Below are positions 36,628-45,379 of a DNA stretch of 64,000 nt, in pieces. Both the position numbers and the translations under genes were made by a program. Origin of the DNA: Spirosoma validum (GTDB lineage Bacteria > Bacteroidota > Bacteroidia > Cytophagales > Spirosomataceae); NCBI RefSeq assembly GCF_014699035.1, contig NZ_JACXAA010000005.1, forward strand, positions 413,783 to 477,782, read 5' to 3'. How positions within the stretch are numbered: the stretch's first letter is position 1; each line of letters opens with the position of its first letter. The notes under the pieces were generated by a model. The model made no database searches. It was given only the letters and a program-made list of their open reading frames with translations, and was not told the DNA's origin.

Positions 36628-37233
36628 ATGAAACAATTCCGTTTATCAATTGCTGTACTGCTGTCAGCATGGGGTCTGGCAGGCATGGGAGATGCCAAAG
36701 CCGACAACGTTTCGGGAATGGGTGGTGTGAAAGTTGAGAAGTCCGAACAAAAGAAAGTACGCGTTTATACACAATCGGGAAATTCCGTTGACGTAGCAAT
36801 CATTGATGCTGACGGTAACGTATTATACCGAGGTCTTATCTCAAAAAGCACAAAGGGCGCCACGTCGTTCAACCTGAACAACCTGCCAGATGGTCAATAC
36901 TTCCTGACAGCTGGTAATAACGCCTGGTGGATGTCGCAGGGCTTAACGATTAAAGCCAATGCGGTTAACATCGATGCACGCAATCTGAAAGAGGTAGCCC
37001 AACCAATCCTGACAACTTATGAGAAAAATAAGGTTGAAGTGACGTTGCCTGCCAGAAACGTAGATGAAGCAAACGTAGCAATCTATGATGCCCAGAACGT
37101 ACTGGTCCAAACCGATACGTTTAAAGGAGCAACCCGCCGGTTCGATTTATCGGCTCTGCCTGACGGTGCGTATACCTTTGTTGTCGGCCCGGATCAAAAA
37201 CAATTTGTGACCCGCATCGACATTCGTCACTAG
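36628..37233 (+). CDS. Secreted protein with two tandem beta-sandwich repeats
   Basis: A 201-residue protein with a signal peptide (MKQFRLSIAVLLSAWGLAGMGDAKA). Two repeats of about 70 residues follow: the first around VRVYTQSGNSVDVAIIDADG and LNNLPDGQYFLTAG, the second around VEVTLPARNVDEANVAIYDA and LSALPDGAYTFVVG. The shared pattern L-x-x-LPDG-x-Y is typical of small Ig-like or carboxypeptidase-regulatory-like folds seen in Bacteroidota secreted proteins (DUF3244-like). The function is unknown. A one-repeat relative lies at 60620-60994. It stands alone with its own promoter and terminator. Confidence 0.75.
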   Translation: MKQFRLSIAVLLSAWGLAGMGDAKADNVSGMGGVKVEKSEQKKVRVYTQSGNSVDVAIIDADGNVLYRGLISKSTKGATSFNLNNLPDGQYFLTAGNNAWWMSQGLTIKANAVNIDARNLKEVAQPILTTYEKNKVEVTLPARNVDEANVAIYDAQNVLVQTDTFKGATRRFDLSALPDGAYTFVVGPDQKQFVTRIDIRH

Positions 37234-37341
37234 GTTATTAAGGATTGAATTGATTGAGTCGCGAAGCTGATTCAATTACACTTTCTCAACTTTAGTAAGG
37301 CCGGTCTTTTCGGACAAGCCCGACCCATCATTCTCCACTCC
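37234..37341. other. Short 3' region before terminator
   Basis: About 110 nt of normal composition between the secreted protein stop codon and its hairpin; nothing else seen. Confidence 0.4.
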
Positions 37342-37378
37342 GCCCGCAACTTTCGGTTGAAAGTTGCGGGCTTTTTTA
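37342..37378 (+). terminator. Terminator of the small secreted protein gene
   Basis: GCCCGCAACTTTC and GAAAGTTGCGGGC form a perfect 13-bp stem with a GGTT tetraloop, followed by TTTTTT. Confidence 0.92.
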
Positions 37379-37607
37379 TTACTATCTGCTTTGAAATACT
37401 CAAATTCTTAATTAGCAATTAATTAGTAGTCAACAGTTTACCATTTTGTTACAACATACTGAAACTTGATTCAAATAGTAAAAACTAACTATAGGGTCAG
37501 AATAGGTAACTATAGGAAAGTTCCATGCTACTATTATATTTATTTTAGGGCATGAACGACAAGAAGTCTTGTAGACGCTTATTGTTTTCATCATAGGTTG
37601 ACAAAAG
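37379..37607. other. AT-rich gap ending in an orphan terminator
   Basis: About 230 nt with no gene of normal size. A 14-codon frame (MNDKKSCRRLLFSS) at 37552-37596 lies directly before the hairpin at 37608. A small RNA or leader peptide transcript is possible. Confidence 0.35.
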
Positions 37608-37641
37608 AATGCTTTCCACGCCCTGCCGGAAAGCATTTTTG
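37608..37641 (+). terminator. Orphan Rho-independent terminator
   Basis: AATGCTTTCC and GGAAAGCATT form a 10-bp stem with a 9-nt loop, followed by TTTG. No gene of ordinary size lies between it and the preceding terminator at 37342-37378. Confidence 0.7.
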
Positions 37642-37746
37642 TTTATGCCCTACGTAGTAGTTTATGCTGATTTATTCTTTAAAAGACATCACTAAGGTAG
37701 CGTCAGCAAAAGATTTTTGTGGTACGTTTCTATTTGACGACTTGTC

Positions 37747-38646
37747 ATGCCTTCTTTACGAATCATTCTACTGCTTACTTTCTCATTTATCGCACGTTTG
37801 GGTCTGGCTCAACGTAGCATCCCGCTTTACCCAAATGGAGTGCCCAACGCCAAATCGGTACCGGACGAAGAACGTAGTGATGCCAACCAGAACGCCTTCA
37901 ACGTATCGAATCCTACCCTAACCATTTATACGCCACCCAAGGCAAATGGTACAGCCATAATTATCTGTCCTGGTGGTGGCTATGGTACGTTAGTCATCAA
38001 GCGTGAAGGATACGAGGTCGCCGAAGCTTTCAATAAGATGGGCGTAACGGCTTTTGTGCTGAAGTACCGATTGCCGAGCGATAAAACCATGATCGATAAA
38101 TCGATTGGACCTTTGCAGGACGCACAACAGGCATTCAAAGTCATTCGGCAACGAGCGTCTGAGTGGCACGTTGACCCGAACAGAATTGGCATTATAGGTT
38201 TCTCGGCGGGTGGACATTTAGCAGCCACGACGGGCACTCACAGCGACAAGGCCGTCATTGATAACAAAGAAGCCATTAACCTACGTCCCGACTTCATGAT
38301 TCTGCTTTATCCCGTCATTAGCCTGAATGATAGTCTGGGGCATGGAGCAACCCGAAAAAATCTGCTGGGTACGTCGCCTTCGGCCGAGCAGATCAAACTC
38401 TATTCCAACGAGTTGCAGGTTAGCAAAAAAACGCCACCTACGCTTCTGCTCCACGCTGGCGACGACCAAAAGGTACCCGTCGAAAACAGTCTTGTTTTTT
38501 ATGAAGCCATACATCGCCAGGGTGTTCCGGCAGCCATGCACATTTACCCGAAAGGTGATCACGGTTTTCTGGGTACACCAACCCGCGATGAATGGATGGA
38601 GTTGTGCAAATACTGGATGAAACGTAATGGCTGGCTAAACGACTAG
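37747..38646 (+). CDS. Exported alpha/beta-hydrolase esterase (acetyl-xylan-esterase-like)
   Basis: A 299-residue protein with a signal peptide (MPSLRIILLLTFSFIARLGLA). The hydrolase core has the oxyanion loop CPGGGYG, the nucleophile elbow GFSAGG with Ser153, the acid in HAGDDQKVP and the His in YPKGDHGF. It belongs to the group of secreted carbohydrate esterases often found next to glycoside hydrolases, where they remove acetyl groups from xylan or pectin. A GH78 rhamnosidase follows after 45 nt on the same strand, which supports a role on acetylated rhamnose-containing plant polymers. The exact ester is not known. Confidence 0.85.
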   Translation: MPSLRIILLLTFSFIARLGLAQRSIPLYPNGVPNAKSVPDEERSDANQNAFNVSNPTLTIYTPPKANGTAIIICPGGGYGTLVIKREGYEVAEAFNKMGVTAFVLKYRLPSDKTMIDKSIGPLQDAQQAFKVIRQRASEWHVDPNRIGIIGFSAGGHLAATTGTHSDKAVIDNKEAINLRPDFMILLYPVISLNDSLGHGATRKNLLGTSPSAEQIKLYSNELQVSKKTPPTLLLHAGDDQKVPVENSLVFYEAIHRQGVPAAMHIYPKGDHGFLGTPTRDEWMELCKYWMKRNGWLND

Positions 38647-38691
38647 TTCATTGTCGGAAAGCAGTCGTTTTCACTTTCGAATCCTTACCCC

Positions 38692-40443
38692 ATGAATTAT
38701 AATCGGTTTCTCGTTCTTTTTTGTTGTCTCAGTTTGAGCGAAAACGTACTGGCTCAACTTCCACCTATTTTTGATCAGGCCCGCGCTCAGACGGCTCAAT
38801 CCGAAGCGACAGTCCGGCGTTTTCTGTCGCCGGTAAAAATTCTGTGGAGCACTGGTTCGATTGCTCGTTCTGACCAACTTCTGAAACCAGGTAATGGACA
38901 GGCTGATTTATCGGGTAAAGGCGTTTGTTCGCTGAAAAGTGGCGCTACGGATAAACCTAGTCTATTGCTGGATTTTGGAAAAGAACTACACGGCGGCCTT
39001 CAACTCGTAACGGGGCAATGGAAGGTCAGCAAACCCATCACAGTACGTATTCGTTTTGGCGAGTCGGCGAGTGAAGCAATGGCCGATATTGAACCGAAAC
39101 AAAATGCAACCAACGACCACGCGATCCGGGATATGACCGTGCAGGTGCCTTGGCTGGGGAAGCTGGAAATTGGCAACACAGGTTTCCGGTTTGTCCGTAT
39201 TGATCTGGTCGATCCGGATACTGAACTGTTACTCAAGGAAGTACGGGCCATTTTTACGTTCCGCGATATTCCTTACACAGGCTCCTTCCGATGCAGCGAT
39301 ACGTTGCTGAATAAAATCTGGGCGACGGGCGCTTATACCGTTCACCTCAACATGCAGGATTACCTATGGGACGGCATCAAACGCGATCGGCTGGTATGGG
39401 TGGGCGATATGCACCCCGAAGTGTCGACCATTAACGCCGTGTTTGGCTACAATGACGTAGTGCCCAAAAGCCTTGATCTGGCCCGCGATATTACGCCCCT
39501 GCCCGGCTGGATGAATGGCATCAGTACGTACTCGATGTGGTGGATTCTTATCCAGCGCGACTGGTACTTGCACAACGGCAATCTGGATTATCTCAAGCAG
39601 CAGAAGACTTATTTGGTCGGCCTACTGAATCAGCTAATCCAGAAAATTGACGAGAAGAACAGCGAAAAACTGGACGGCACCCGGTTTCTGGACTGGCCTT
39701 CCAGCGAAAACGCAAAGGGAATTCACGCTGGTTTACAATCGATGATGGTGCTTTCACTGGATGCCGGAGCCGATTTGTGCCGGATATTAAATGACCCTGA
39801 AACGGCCAGGAAATGCGATGCTGCCGTAGCTCGTCTGAAACAATACGTACCCGATCCGAATAAATCAAAACAGGGCGCAGCTTTGCTGGCGTTGTCAGGC
39901 CTGGTACCTGCTCAAACAGCGAATAAGGACGTACTGGCTGTTGATGGGGCACAGAATTTCTCTACGTTCTATGGCTATTATATGCTCCAGGCTAAGGCCA
40001 AGGCCGGTGATTACAAAGGTGCGTTGGCGAATATCCGGCAGTTCTGGGGCGGTATGCTTGCCCTGGGCGCCACTACGTTCTGGGAGGATTTTAACCTCGA
40101 TTGGGTGAAAAACGCCGGACGTATCGATGAGCTGGTTCCCGAAGGCAAGAAAGATATTCACGGTGACTGTGGAGCGTACTGTTACGTTGGTTTCCGGCAC
40201 AGTCTGGCTCATGGCTGGGCATCGGGACCAACGCCCTGGCTAACCGAACACGTATTGGGAATCAGCGTTGTAGAACCCGGTTGCAAAGCCATTAAAGTAC
40301 AGCCGCATCTGGAAGATTTAACTTTTGCTGAAGGTAGTTTTCCAACGCCCTACGGCGTCGTGAAGGTGAAGCACACCAAAAGACCGAACGGTACGATTCA
40401 GTCCGACATAAGCGGCCCGAAAGAGGTCCGAATTATCCGGTGA
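38692..40443 (+). CDS. Exported alpha-L-rhamnosidase, GH78-type
   Basis: A 583-residue protein with a signal peptide (MNYNRFLVLFCCLSLSENVLAQ). An N-terminal beta domain with DFGKELHGGLQLVTGQW and a jellyroll (RIRFGESASEAMADIEP) leads to the (alpha/alpha)6 barrel. There, DYLWDGIKRDRLVWVGDMHPE carries the acidic residues typical of GH78 catalysis, and TFWEDFNLDW and HSLAHGWASGPTPWL follow. A small C-terminal beta domain ends the protein. It is shorter than many GH78 enzymes (about 900 residues) and lacks the extra N-terminal carbohydrate-binding domains. It is probably co-transcribed with the esterase upstream and may attack rhamnogalacturonan side chains. Confidence 0.85.
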   Translation: MNYNRFLVLFCCLSLSENVLAQLPPIFDQARAQTAQSEATVRRFLSPVKILWSTGSIARSDQLLKPGNGQADLSGKGVCSLKSGATDKPSLLLDFGKELHGGLQLVTGQWKVSKPITVRIRFGESASEAMADIEPKQNATNDHAIRDMTVQVPWLGKLEIGNTGFRFVRIDLVDPDTELLLKEVRAIFTFRDIPYTGSFRCSDTLLNKIWATGAYTVHLNMQDYLWDGIKRDRLVWVGDMHPEVSTINAVFGYNDVVPKSLDLARDITPLPGWMNGISTYSMWWILIQRDWYLHNGNLDYLKQQKTYLVGLLNQLIQKIDEKNSEKLDGTRFLDWPSSENAKGIHAGLQSMMVLSLDAGADLCRILNDPETARKCDAAVARLKQYVPDPNKSKQGAALLALSGLVPAQTANKDVLAVDGAQNFSTFYGYYMLQAKAKAGDYKGALANIRQFWGGMLALGATTFWEDFNLDWVKNAGRIDELVPEGKKDIHGDCGAYCYVGFRHSLAHGWASGPTPWLTEHVLGISVVEPGCKAIKVQPHLEDLTFAEGSFPTPYGVVKVKHTKRPNGTIQSDISGPKEVRIIR

Positions 40444-40508
40444 TTTTGCGGTATGATTTCCGAGTTTAAACTGAAACGTGTCAGCCAATCAGAAATCATA
40501 CCGCAAAA
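40444..40508. repeat. Perfect inverted repeat, 17-nt arms, between convergent genes
   Basis: TTTTGCGGTATGATTTC (40444-40460) pairs perfectly with GAAATCATACCGCAAAA (40492-40508) around a 31-nt spacer. It starts right after the rhamnosidase stop codon and ends 4 nt before the LytTR stop codon. It may end transcription from both sides, but T runs are weak. Confidence 0.85.
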
Positions 40509-40512
40509 CCCG

Positions 40513-40932
40513 CTAATTCAGATTGGTCATGATTTGTTGATGCTGCAGGTATTGATTCAACGTAGGCGATATGCGTCGGCGGGCAATTGTAAGTGTTTTG
40601 CCACCAGTCATTTCCACACAGGCAGCGTCACCGAAATCGATGTTCCGTACGTGTGCCAGATTCACTACGTGTGATTTATGAATACGCGCCAATGGGGACC
40701 CTAATAACTCCTGTTCAAAGGTTTTAAGCGTCTTAGCCATCAAATAGCGCCGTTTGTCACGGGTATGGATAAACGTGTAGTTGCCAGCTCCTTCCAGCCA
40801 GACAATTTCCTCGACGGAAACCCGTATCGAACGATTTTGTGTAACCAGTGTAATACGTTGTGGTTGAGCCGGAAGCACGTTCGGAGTTGTTGCAGAAAAT
40901 GCAGTACGTTGTGAGTGAGTTAGCGGAGTCAT
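40513..40932 (-). CDS. LytTR-type DNA-binding regulator without receiver domain
   Basis: A 139-residue protein. The LytTR domain occupies residues of about 35-130: RITLVTQNRSIRVSVEEIVWLEGAGNYTFIHT, then LMAKTLKTFEQELLGSPLARIHKSHVVNLAHV. There is no response-regulator receiver domain, so it is not a complete two-component regulator. Stand-alone LytTR proteins usually respond to other signals or to a membrane partner, which is not visible here. The ATG at 40932 is chosen because the longer frame to 41028 adds a non-conserved segment. It lies between the rhamnosidase and the sugar-catabolism genes and may regulate either group. Confidence 0.85.
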   Translation of the reverse strand: MTPLTHSQRTAFSATTPNVLPAQPQRITLVTQNRSIRVSVEEIVWLEGAGNYTFIHTRDKRRYLMAKTLKTFEQELLGSPLARIHKSHVVNLAHVRNIDFGDAACVEMTGGKTLTIARRRISPTLNQYLQHQQIMTNLN

Positions 40933-41109
40933 TGTGCGTAGAGAAAAGGTTTGACTTTGTAGAATGATCGTCACAAACCTATCTATCTCGTATGATACGC
41001 TCAATAGCACCTGCGTTGAATGGTACATTACACCGTATGAACCGTCGAAAAGAGTACGTTAACCGTTATGGGTTAAAAGCCAGATTTCAGCAACGTTTAT
41101 GAATAGCTA

Positions 41110-41883
41110 TTAATACGTTGCCCGTCCGCCTGAAATGTCATAAATAAACCCGGTGGAGAAGCTGTTCTCGGCGGACACGATAAAACAGGCCATAGCGGCC
41201 ACTTCGTCAACCTGCCCTAGGCGCCCCATTGGAATTTTAGCAGTCATATACGCTAGCTGTTCAGGAGACGTATTGTCGTTCATGGCCGTTTTGATGACAG
41301 CCGGTGCCAATCCATTAATCGAAATTCCGGTAGTTGCGTATTCTTTGGCAATGGCTTTTACCAAGCCGATTACGCCCGCTTTACTGACCGAATATCCCAC
41401 CATCCCAGGATTGCCTTCTTTTCCGGCAATCGACGCCATCAGGAGAATACGTCCGTAGCCTCGGCTTGCCATTGCCGTTACCGCATATTTGGTAATCAGG
41501 AAACTTCCCAGCAGGTTAATGGCGCATACATTTTCAAAGTCAGCGGTGGTATACGTAGTAATATTGGTGCTGGTCGGTCCGACAATTCCGGCAGAATTTA
41601 CTACCACGTCCAGTTGGCCAAAATCGGCAACAACCTGGTCAACAGCCTCCTTTACCTGGCTTTCCTGAGAAATATCTATCGGGTAAGTACGTACCGGGCG
41701 ATCGGCTGTTGCAAATTCGCTACCGGACTTTTCCAGCAACGTAGCATTCCGGTCAAATAGAGCAACGGAAGCGCCTTCTGCAACTAACCGCTGGGCAATG
41801 GTTTTACCGAGGCCGTCAGCTCCGCCCGTAACAATGGCAACCTGCCCTTTGAAGCGATCAGGAAAATACGTCAATTCAGGCAT
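41110..41883 (-). CDS. Short-chain dehydrogenase/reductase
   Basis: A 257-residue classical SDR: VTGGADGLG nucleotide motif near residue 18, NSAGIVGP, catalytic Ser in LMASIAGKEG, Tyr/Lys in YSVSK, and C-terminal GFIYDISGGRATY. It oxidises or reduces a secondary alcohol with NAD(P). Motifs resemble the 3-oxoacyl-reductase-like SDRs that act on sugars and sugar acids. It is the last of five tandem minus-strand genes and follows the MFS gene across a palindromic repeat. The substrate is inferred to be a sugar or sugar acid from context only. Confidence 0.82.
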   Translation of the reverse strand: MPELTYFPDRFKGQVAIVTGGADGLGKTIAQRLVAEGASVALFDRNATLLEKSGSEFATADRPVRTYPIDISQESQVKEAVDQVVADFGQLDVVVNSAGIVGPTSTNITTYTTADFENVCAINLLGSFLITKYAVTAMASRGYGRILLMASIAGKEGNPGMVGYSVSKAGVIGLVKAIAKEYATTGISINGLAPAVIKTAMNDNTSPEQLAYMTAKIPMGRLGQVDEVAAMACFIVSAENSFSTGFIYDISGGRATY

Positions 41884-41922
41884 AAATCAGTAAACAGCCA
41901 GACTGGTTTTAGATTATTTAAC

Positions 41923-41969
41923 CACAGAGGCACAAAGTACACAGAGATGAAAACTTTGTGCTCTCTGTG
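41923..41969. repeat. Inverted repeat, CACAGAG/CACAAAG type
   Basis: CACAGAGGCACAAAG (41923-41937) pairs with CTTTGTGCTCTCTGTG (41954-41969) with one base gap. The blocks resemble those at 4829-4887, suggesting one dispersed repeat family. Confidence 0.65.
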
Positions 41970-41995
41970 CCTAAACGAATGTATTTAATGACTAC

Positions 41996-43336
41996 TTATT
42001 GGTCTTTTTCAAAAATCAATTGATCCTCTTTTGCTTCGTCAGGGGTGCTACCTCGCTCAACTTTTCCGACCAGGAAGATATACGAGCAGGCACCAATGAA
42101 TCCTAACGTACCGATAAAGACAAGCGCGGGAGCAAAATTTCCGTCTTTGGCTAAGTAGCCAATCGCGATGGGAACTACGATAGACGCCAGATTACCCATA
42201 AAGTTGAAAACGCCCCCTGTCAGGCCAATCAGATGCTTTGGCGATAAGATTGATACGAAAACCCAGGAAATCAGCGCCATGCCGGACCCAAAAAACGCGA
42301 GCGCCAGGAAGAAAATAATCAATGCCGTATCATTCGTGTAGTTGGCCCCAATGATACTGACCGACAAAAGGAGCCCAATGATAATGGGCGTTTTCCGGGC
42401 CATCCCGACTGATTTTCCCTGCTGAACTAATTTATCGGATAAGAAACCCGACAGCAACAAACCGGCACAGGCTGCCAAAAATGGTACCGACGCCAGATAG
42501 CCCGATTTAATGAAGTCGAGTCCCCGGTATTTCACCAGATACGTTGGAAACCAGGTCAGGAAAAACCAGAGCGTAGCATTGACCGCAAATTGACCAATAT
42601 AAACGCCCCATAACGTTCGGCGGGAAATCACCTGCCTGAGGTTTTCCCACTTCCAGATGTTGACTTGCGGAGCACCTGGTTTCTTTCCTCGAAACAATCC
42701 GCCCCCTTCTTCAATATAGTCCAGCTCAGCCTGATTCACGCGCGGATGATCGAGCGGATCGCGGTAGAAAAGATACCAGACGACACCCCAGACAAGCCCA
42801 ACCAATCCCGTGGTGATGAACAGACCCTTCCAACCCGCGTAGTATTGAATCGTCACTAGAACCGGCGTCAGAAAGGCGAGGCCGATGAACTGGCCCGATA
42901 CGTACAGAGCGATCGCCGAAGCCCGCTCGTGATCAGGAAACCAGCTCGTTACGACCCGATTGTTAATCGGATAAGAAGGCGCTTCGAACGTACCAGTTGC
43001 CAGACGTAACGAAAAAAGGGCACCAAAACCTCTTATGAAGGCCTGCGCCAACGTAGCAATTGACCAGGTTATTAGGCAAAACGCGTATAAAACCCGTGGA
43101 CCAAACCGGTCGGCGATGAGCCCCCCCGGAATTTGTAAAGCCGCATACGCCCAGCCAAATGCCGAAAAAATGTAGCCTAGTTCAACGGTTGACAGGTTCA
43201 GGTCTTTGCCCATCTCGGTAGCAGCCACCGAAATATTCGTACGGTCCAGATAGTTGATCGCTACGTTGACAAAAACGAGGGCTAACATGCTGTAGCGCAC
43301 CCGAGTCCGTTGTTTCTTATCGCTTGACTGTTTCAT
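41996..43336 (-). CDS. MFS transporter, anion:cation symporter (hexuronate) type
   Basis: A 446-residue major-facilitator protein with 12 predicted helices. The start at 43336 (MKQSSDKKQRTRVRYS) is preferred over an upstream start that would overlap the SDR gene. YLDRTNISVAATEMGKDLNLS in helix 1, the loop signature GGLIADRFGPR and WFPDHERASAIALYVSG are typical of the ACS family (ExuT, GarP, GudP), which carries hexuronates, glucarate or galactonate with protons. This matches the sugar-acid dehydrogenases on both sides. The exact substrate cannot be read from the sequence. It lies 25 nt after the SDR gene upstream. Confidence 0.88.
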   Translation of the reverse strand: MKQSSDKKQRTRVRYSMLALVFVNVAINYLDRTNISVAATEMGKDLNLSTVELGYIFSAFGWAYAALQIPGGLIADRFGPRVLYAFCLITWSIATLAQAFIRGFGALFSLRLATGTFEAPSYPINNRVVTSWFPDHERASAIALYVSGQFIGLAFLTPVLVTIQYYAGWKGLFITTGLVGLVWGVVWYLFYRDPLDHPRVNQAELDYIEEGGGLFRGKKPGAPQVNIWKWENLRQVISRRTLWGVYIGQFAVNATLWFFLTWFPTYLVKYRGLDFIKSGYLASVPFLAACAGLLLSGFLSDKLVQQGKSVGMARKTPIIIGLLLSVSIIGANYTNDTALIIFFLALAFFGSGMALISWVFVSILSPKHLIGLTGGVFNFMGNLASIVVPIAIGYLAKDGNFAPALVFIGTLGFIGACSYIFLVGKVERGSTPDEAKEDQLIFEKDQ

Positions 43337-43361
43337 GGGGTGAGGGTTTCCGATTTTCAGA

Positions 43362-44147
43362 CTATCTCGCTGTCCAGCCGCCGTCAACGGTCAGCATCGA
43401 ACCAACCATGTAACTCCCGGCATCACTCGCTAAGTAAATGGCTGCACCCTGGATCTCCCGCAGATGACCCCAGCGACCTAAAGCCGTAGCACCAACCACA
43501 AACTTTAGCCCTTCTTCCGTATCGGCAATGGGAAGATTCATTTCTGTCAAAAAAGGGCCGGGGCAAATGGCATTGACGTTAATGTTAAACGGAGCCAACT
43601 CCAGCGCGAGCGCACGGGTCATCTGAACAACGGCGCCTTTACTGGCTGTATACGGTGTTCGGTTCGACAGACCGACCAAACCGAGCGTACTGGCTAAGTT
43701 GATAATACGACCCTTACCCGCCTGCTTCATGTAGGGCGTTACGGCCCGGCAGCTCAGCCACGTACCATTCACGTTCACATCCAGCACCTTGCGAAATTCA
43801 TCAAAGGTTAGTTCGTCGATGGCCCCACGAATGTTTATGCCCGCGCTGTTGATAAGAATGTCAATCTGCCCAAAGGCGTCTATGGCTGCTTTCGCCATGG
43901 CTTCCGATTGTGCCTCATTGGTAATATCAGCCGCGAATGAAATGGCTTTAATGCCAAAATCATCACTAAGCTCGTTAGCGGCCTGAGCCCCTTCGTCGGC
44001 GTTACGGTTCACCAGCATTACGTTGGCACCAGCCGATGCCAGTCCAGCCGCCATGGCCAAACCTAAGCCCTTAGAACCACCCGTAACTATGGCTGCTCGG
44101 CCACTCAAATCAAACTGTTTAACGCCTGGAAGTAGTTCTTTACTCAT
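43362..44147 (-). CDS. SDR, gluconate 5-dehydrogenase / KduD-like
   Basis: A 261-residue classical SDR: VTGGSKGLG near residue 22, NSAGINIRG, catalytic Ser in NLASTLGLVG, Tyr/Lys in YTASK, then NINVNAICPGPFLTEMN and a C-terminal VDGGWTAR. The ending and the AAVT-type core resemble gluconate 5-dehydrogenase and 2-deoxy-3-keto-gluconate dehydrogenase (KduD), which interconvert keto sugar acids. With the ACS-type transporter next to it, uronate or gluconate catabolism is likely. KduD versus Ga5DH cannot be separated here. Confidence 0.83.
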   Translation of the reverse strand: MSKELLPGVKQFDLSGRAAIVTGGSKGLGLAMAAGLASAGANVMLVNRNADEGAQAANELSDDFGIKAISFAADITNEAQSEAMAKAAIDAFGQIDILINSAGINIRGAIDELTFDEFRKVLDVNVNGTWLSCRAVTPYMKQAGKGRIINLASTLGLVGLSNRTPYTASKGAVVQMTRALALELAPFNINVNAICPGPFLTEMNLPIADTEEGLKFVVGATALGRWGHLREIQGAAIYLASDAGSYMVGSMLTVDGGWTAR

Positions 44148-44162
44148 GTAATGAATGGTAGT

Positions 44163-44232
44163 TGTGGTGTCGGGTTTGAGAACCCGACACTTTTAGTCAA
44201 ATTCGCGTCGGGTTCTCAAACCCGACACCACA
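44163..44232. repeat. Perfect inverted repeat, 26-nt arms, nested palindromes
   Basis: Arms 44163-44188 and 44207-44232 are perfectly complementary. Each arm also contains its own hairpin (GTCGGGTT-TGAG-AACCCGAC), so the whole is a pair of REP-like units in opposite orientation. It separates two catabolic genes on the minus strand. Confidence 0.92.
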
Positions 44233-44276
44233 TAAAGTTGCTATAGTCTGCTAAGAATCTATAAAATTCATAGTCT

Positions 44277-45335
44277 CTACGTAAGCCCTAATGTCTCTTT
44301 ACTATAGGCTAGGCAAGCCAGGATATTGTCCTCTTCAGCAGCCAGCTTATTTTCCGCGCTCAAGGGTGATGTTTTGGGAAGACCGGCTTTATACGGATGT
44401 TGCTTCACCATACGTAGCGTTCGGGCTAAATCAAGCCCCGGTACGTCGGTAAACGTTGACCAGTAATCGGTCGTTAAACACGGAATTTCCAGCGGATCGC
44501 GGGTGATCATTTCCAGGTTGAACGTAACGGCGGGATTATGTTTTTTGCACAGATCGATCATCTTCGACAGATCGCAGATCCCCTTGCCCAGTGGCACTTC
44601 CGACAGCAGAAACCCATCGGCATATTCCGCCAGCCCCATGTCTTTCACGTGCGTTGTAAATACGTATGGCGACAAGGTCTGAACCACCTCCATGGGATCT
44701 TCCAGCAGCGAGATGCTATTCCCAAAATCCAGCGTAACGCCAATCCATTCGCTGTTCAGTTGTTTGAGCATAGCAACCAACTCGGAAGCCCGCCAGTCTT
44801 TGTGATTTTCGACCGCCAGTTTGACCTGATGCTTGCGAAGGATCGGCTCGGCCAATCGGAGAGATACCAATGCATTTTTCTTTAACGCCTGAAAAGCTTC
44901 GACGGAATGATACGTTTCATAGCGACGGCCCGCCGAACAAACAGTTCGCAACACAGTCGCCCCGGCTTCTTTAGCATTCACTACGTCCTGCTCAAATTTT
45001 GGTACATCTGCCGCCGTTTTGGGAACGCTGATAGAACCTTCCAAATAAAGTCCCAACTGCTCCCGCTTCGCACGAACTTTCTTGGCAAAATCAGCCGTCC
45101 AGCCATTGACAACGACCTGAACGCCCCCTGATCCAATCTGATGGGCATGCTCCAGCAAGTCAACGGCGTTAGCAAAGCCAGGGTATTTCTGACTTTCCAC
45201 TTTCGAGTTCCAGCGACTTCCGTACGAGTGTACGACAATACCCATCGGGGTATTTTTAACAAAATCGGGGATATCAGGAAACGTCAGCGCCATAGCACCG
45301 ATTGAGGCCCGTTGTAGAAAATCGCGTCTGTCCAT
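44277..45335 (-). CDS. Tat-exported sugar phosphate isomerase/epimerase-like TIM barrel
   Basis: A 352-residue protein. The N-terminus MDRRDFLQRASIGAMALTF carries a twin-arginine export motif (RRDFL). The rest matches the xylose-isomerase-like TIM-barrel superfamily: VHSYGSRW, LAVENHKDWRASELV (Glu and His ligands), GVTLDFGNSISLLEDP (Asp), and TFNLEMITRDPLEIP (Glu). Members act as isomerases, epimerases, dehydratases or, in some Bacteroidota, 3-keto-glycoside hydrolases. The export signal and the periplasmic dehydrogenase gene just upstream (44-nt gap) suggest that the two act on the same sugar outside the cytoplasm. The reaction is not determined. Confidence 0.83.
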   Translation of the reverse strand: MDRRDFLQRASIGAMALTFPDIPDFVKNTPMGIVVHSYGSRWNSKVESQKYPGFANAVDLLEHAHQIGSGGVQVVVNGWTADFAKKVRAKREQLGLYLEGSISVPKTAADVPKFEQDVVNAKEAGATVLRTVCSAGRRYETYHSVEAFQALKKNALVSLRLAEPILRKHQVKLAVENHKDWRASELVAMLKQLNSEWIGVTLDFGNSISLLEDPMEVVQTLSPYVFTTHVKDMGLAEYADGFLLSEVPLGKGICDLSKMIDLCKKHNPAVTFNLEMITRDPLEIPCLTTDYWSTFTDVPGLDLARTLRMVKQHPYKAGLPKTSPLSAENKLAAEEDNILACLAYSKETLGLT

Positions 45336-45379
45336 TTGGGTTTAGATAGCCGGGTGATACGGTATTCTGGCGGCTACGT

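Noticed and set aside
37430..37636. 68-codon minus-strand frame before the esterase gene
   Set aside because: It runs through the orphan terminator and has no recognisable motif.
44163..44232. Insertion sequence ends
   Set aside because: The arms face each other with only 18 nt between them and there is no transposase gene or target duplication.
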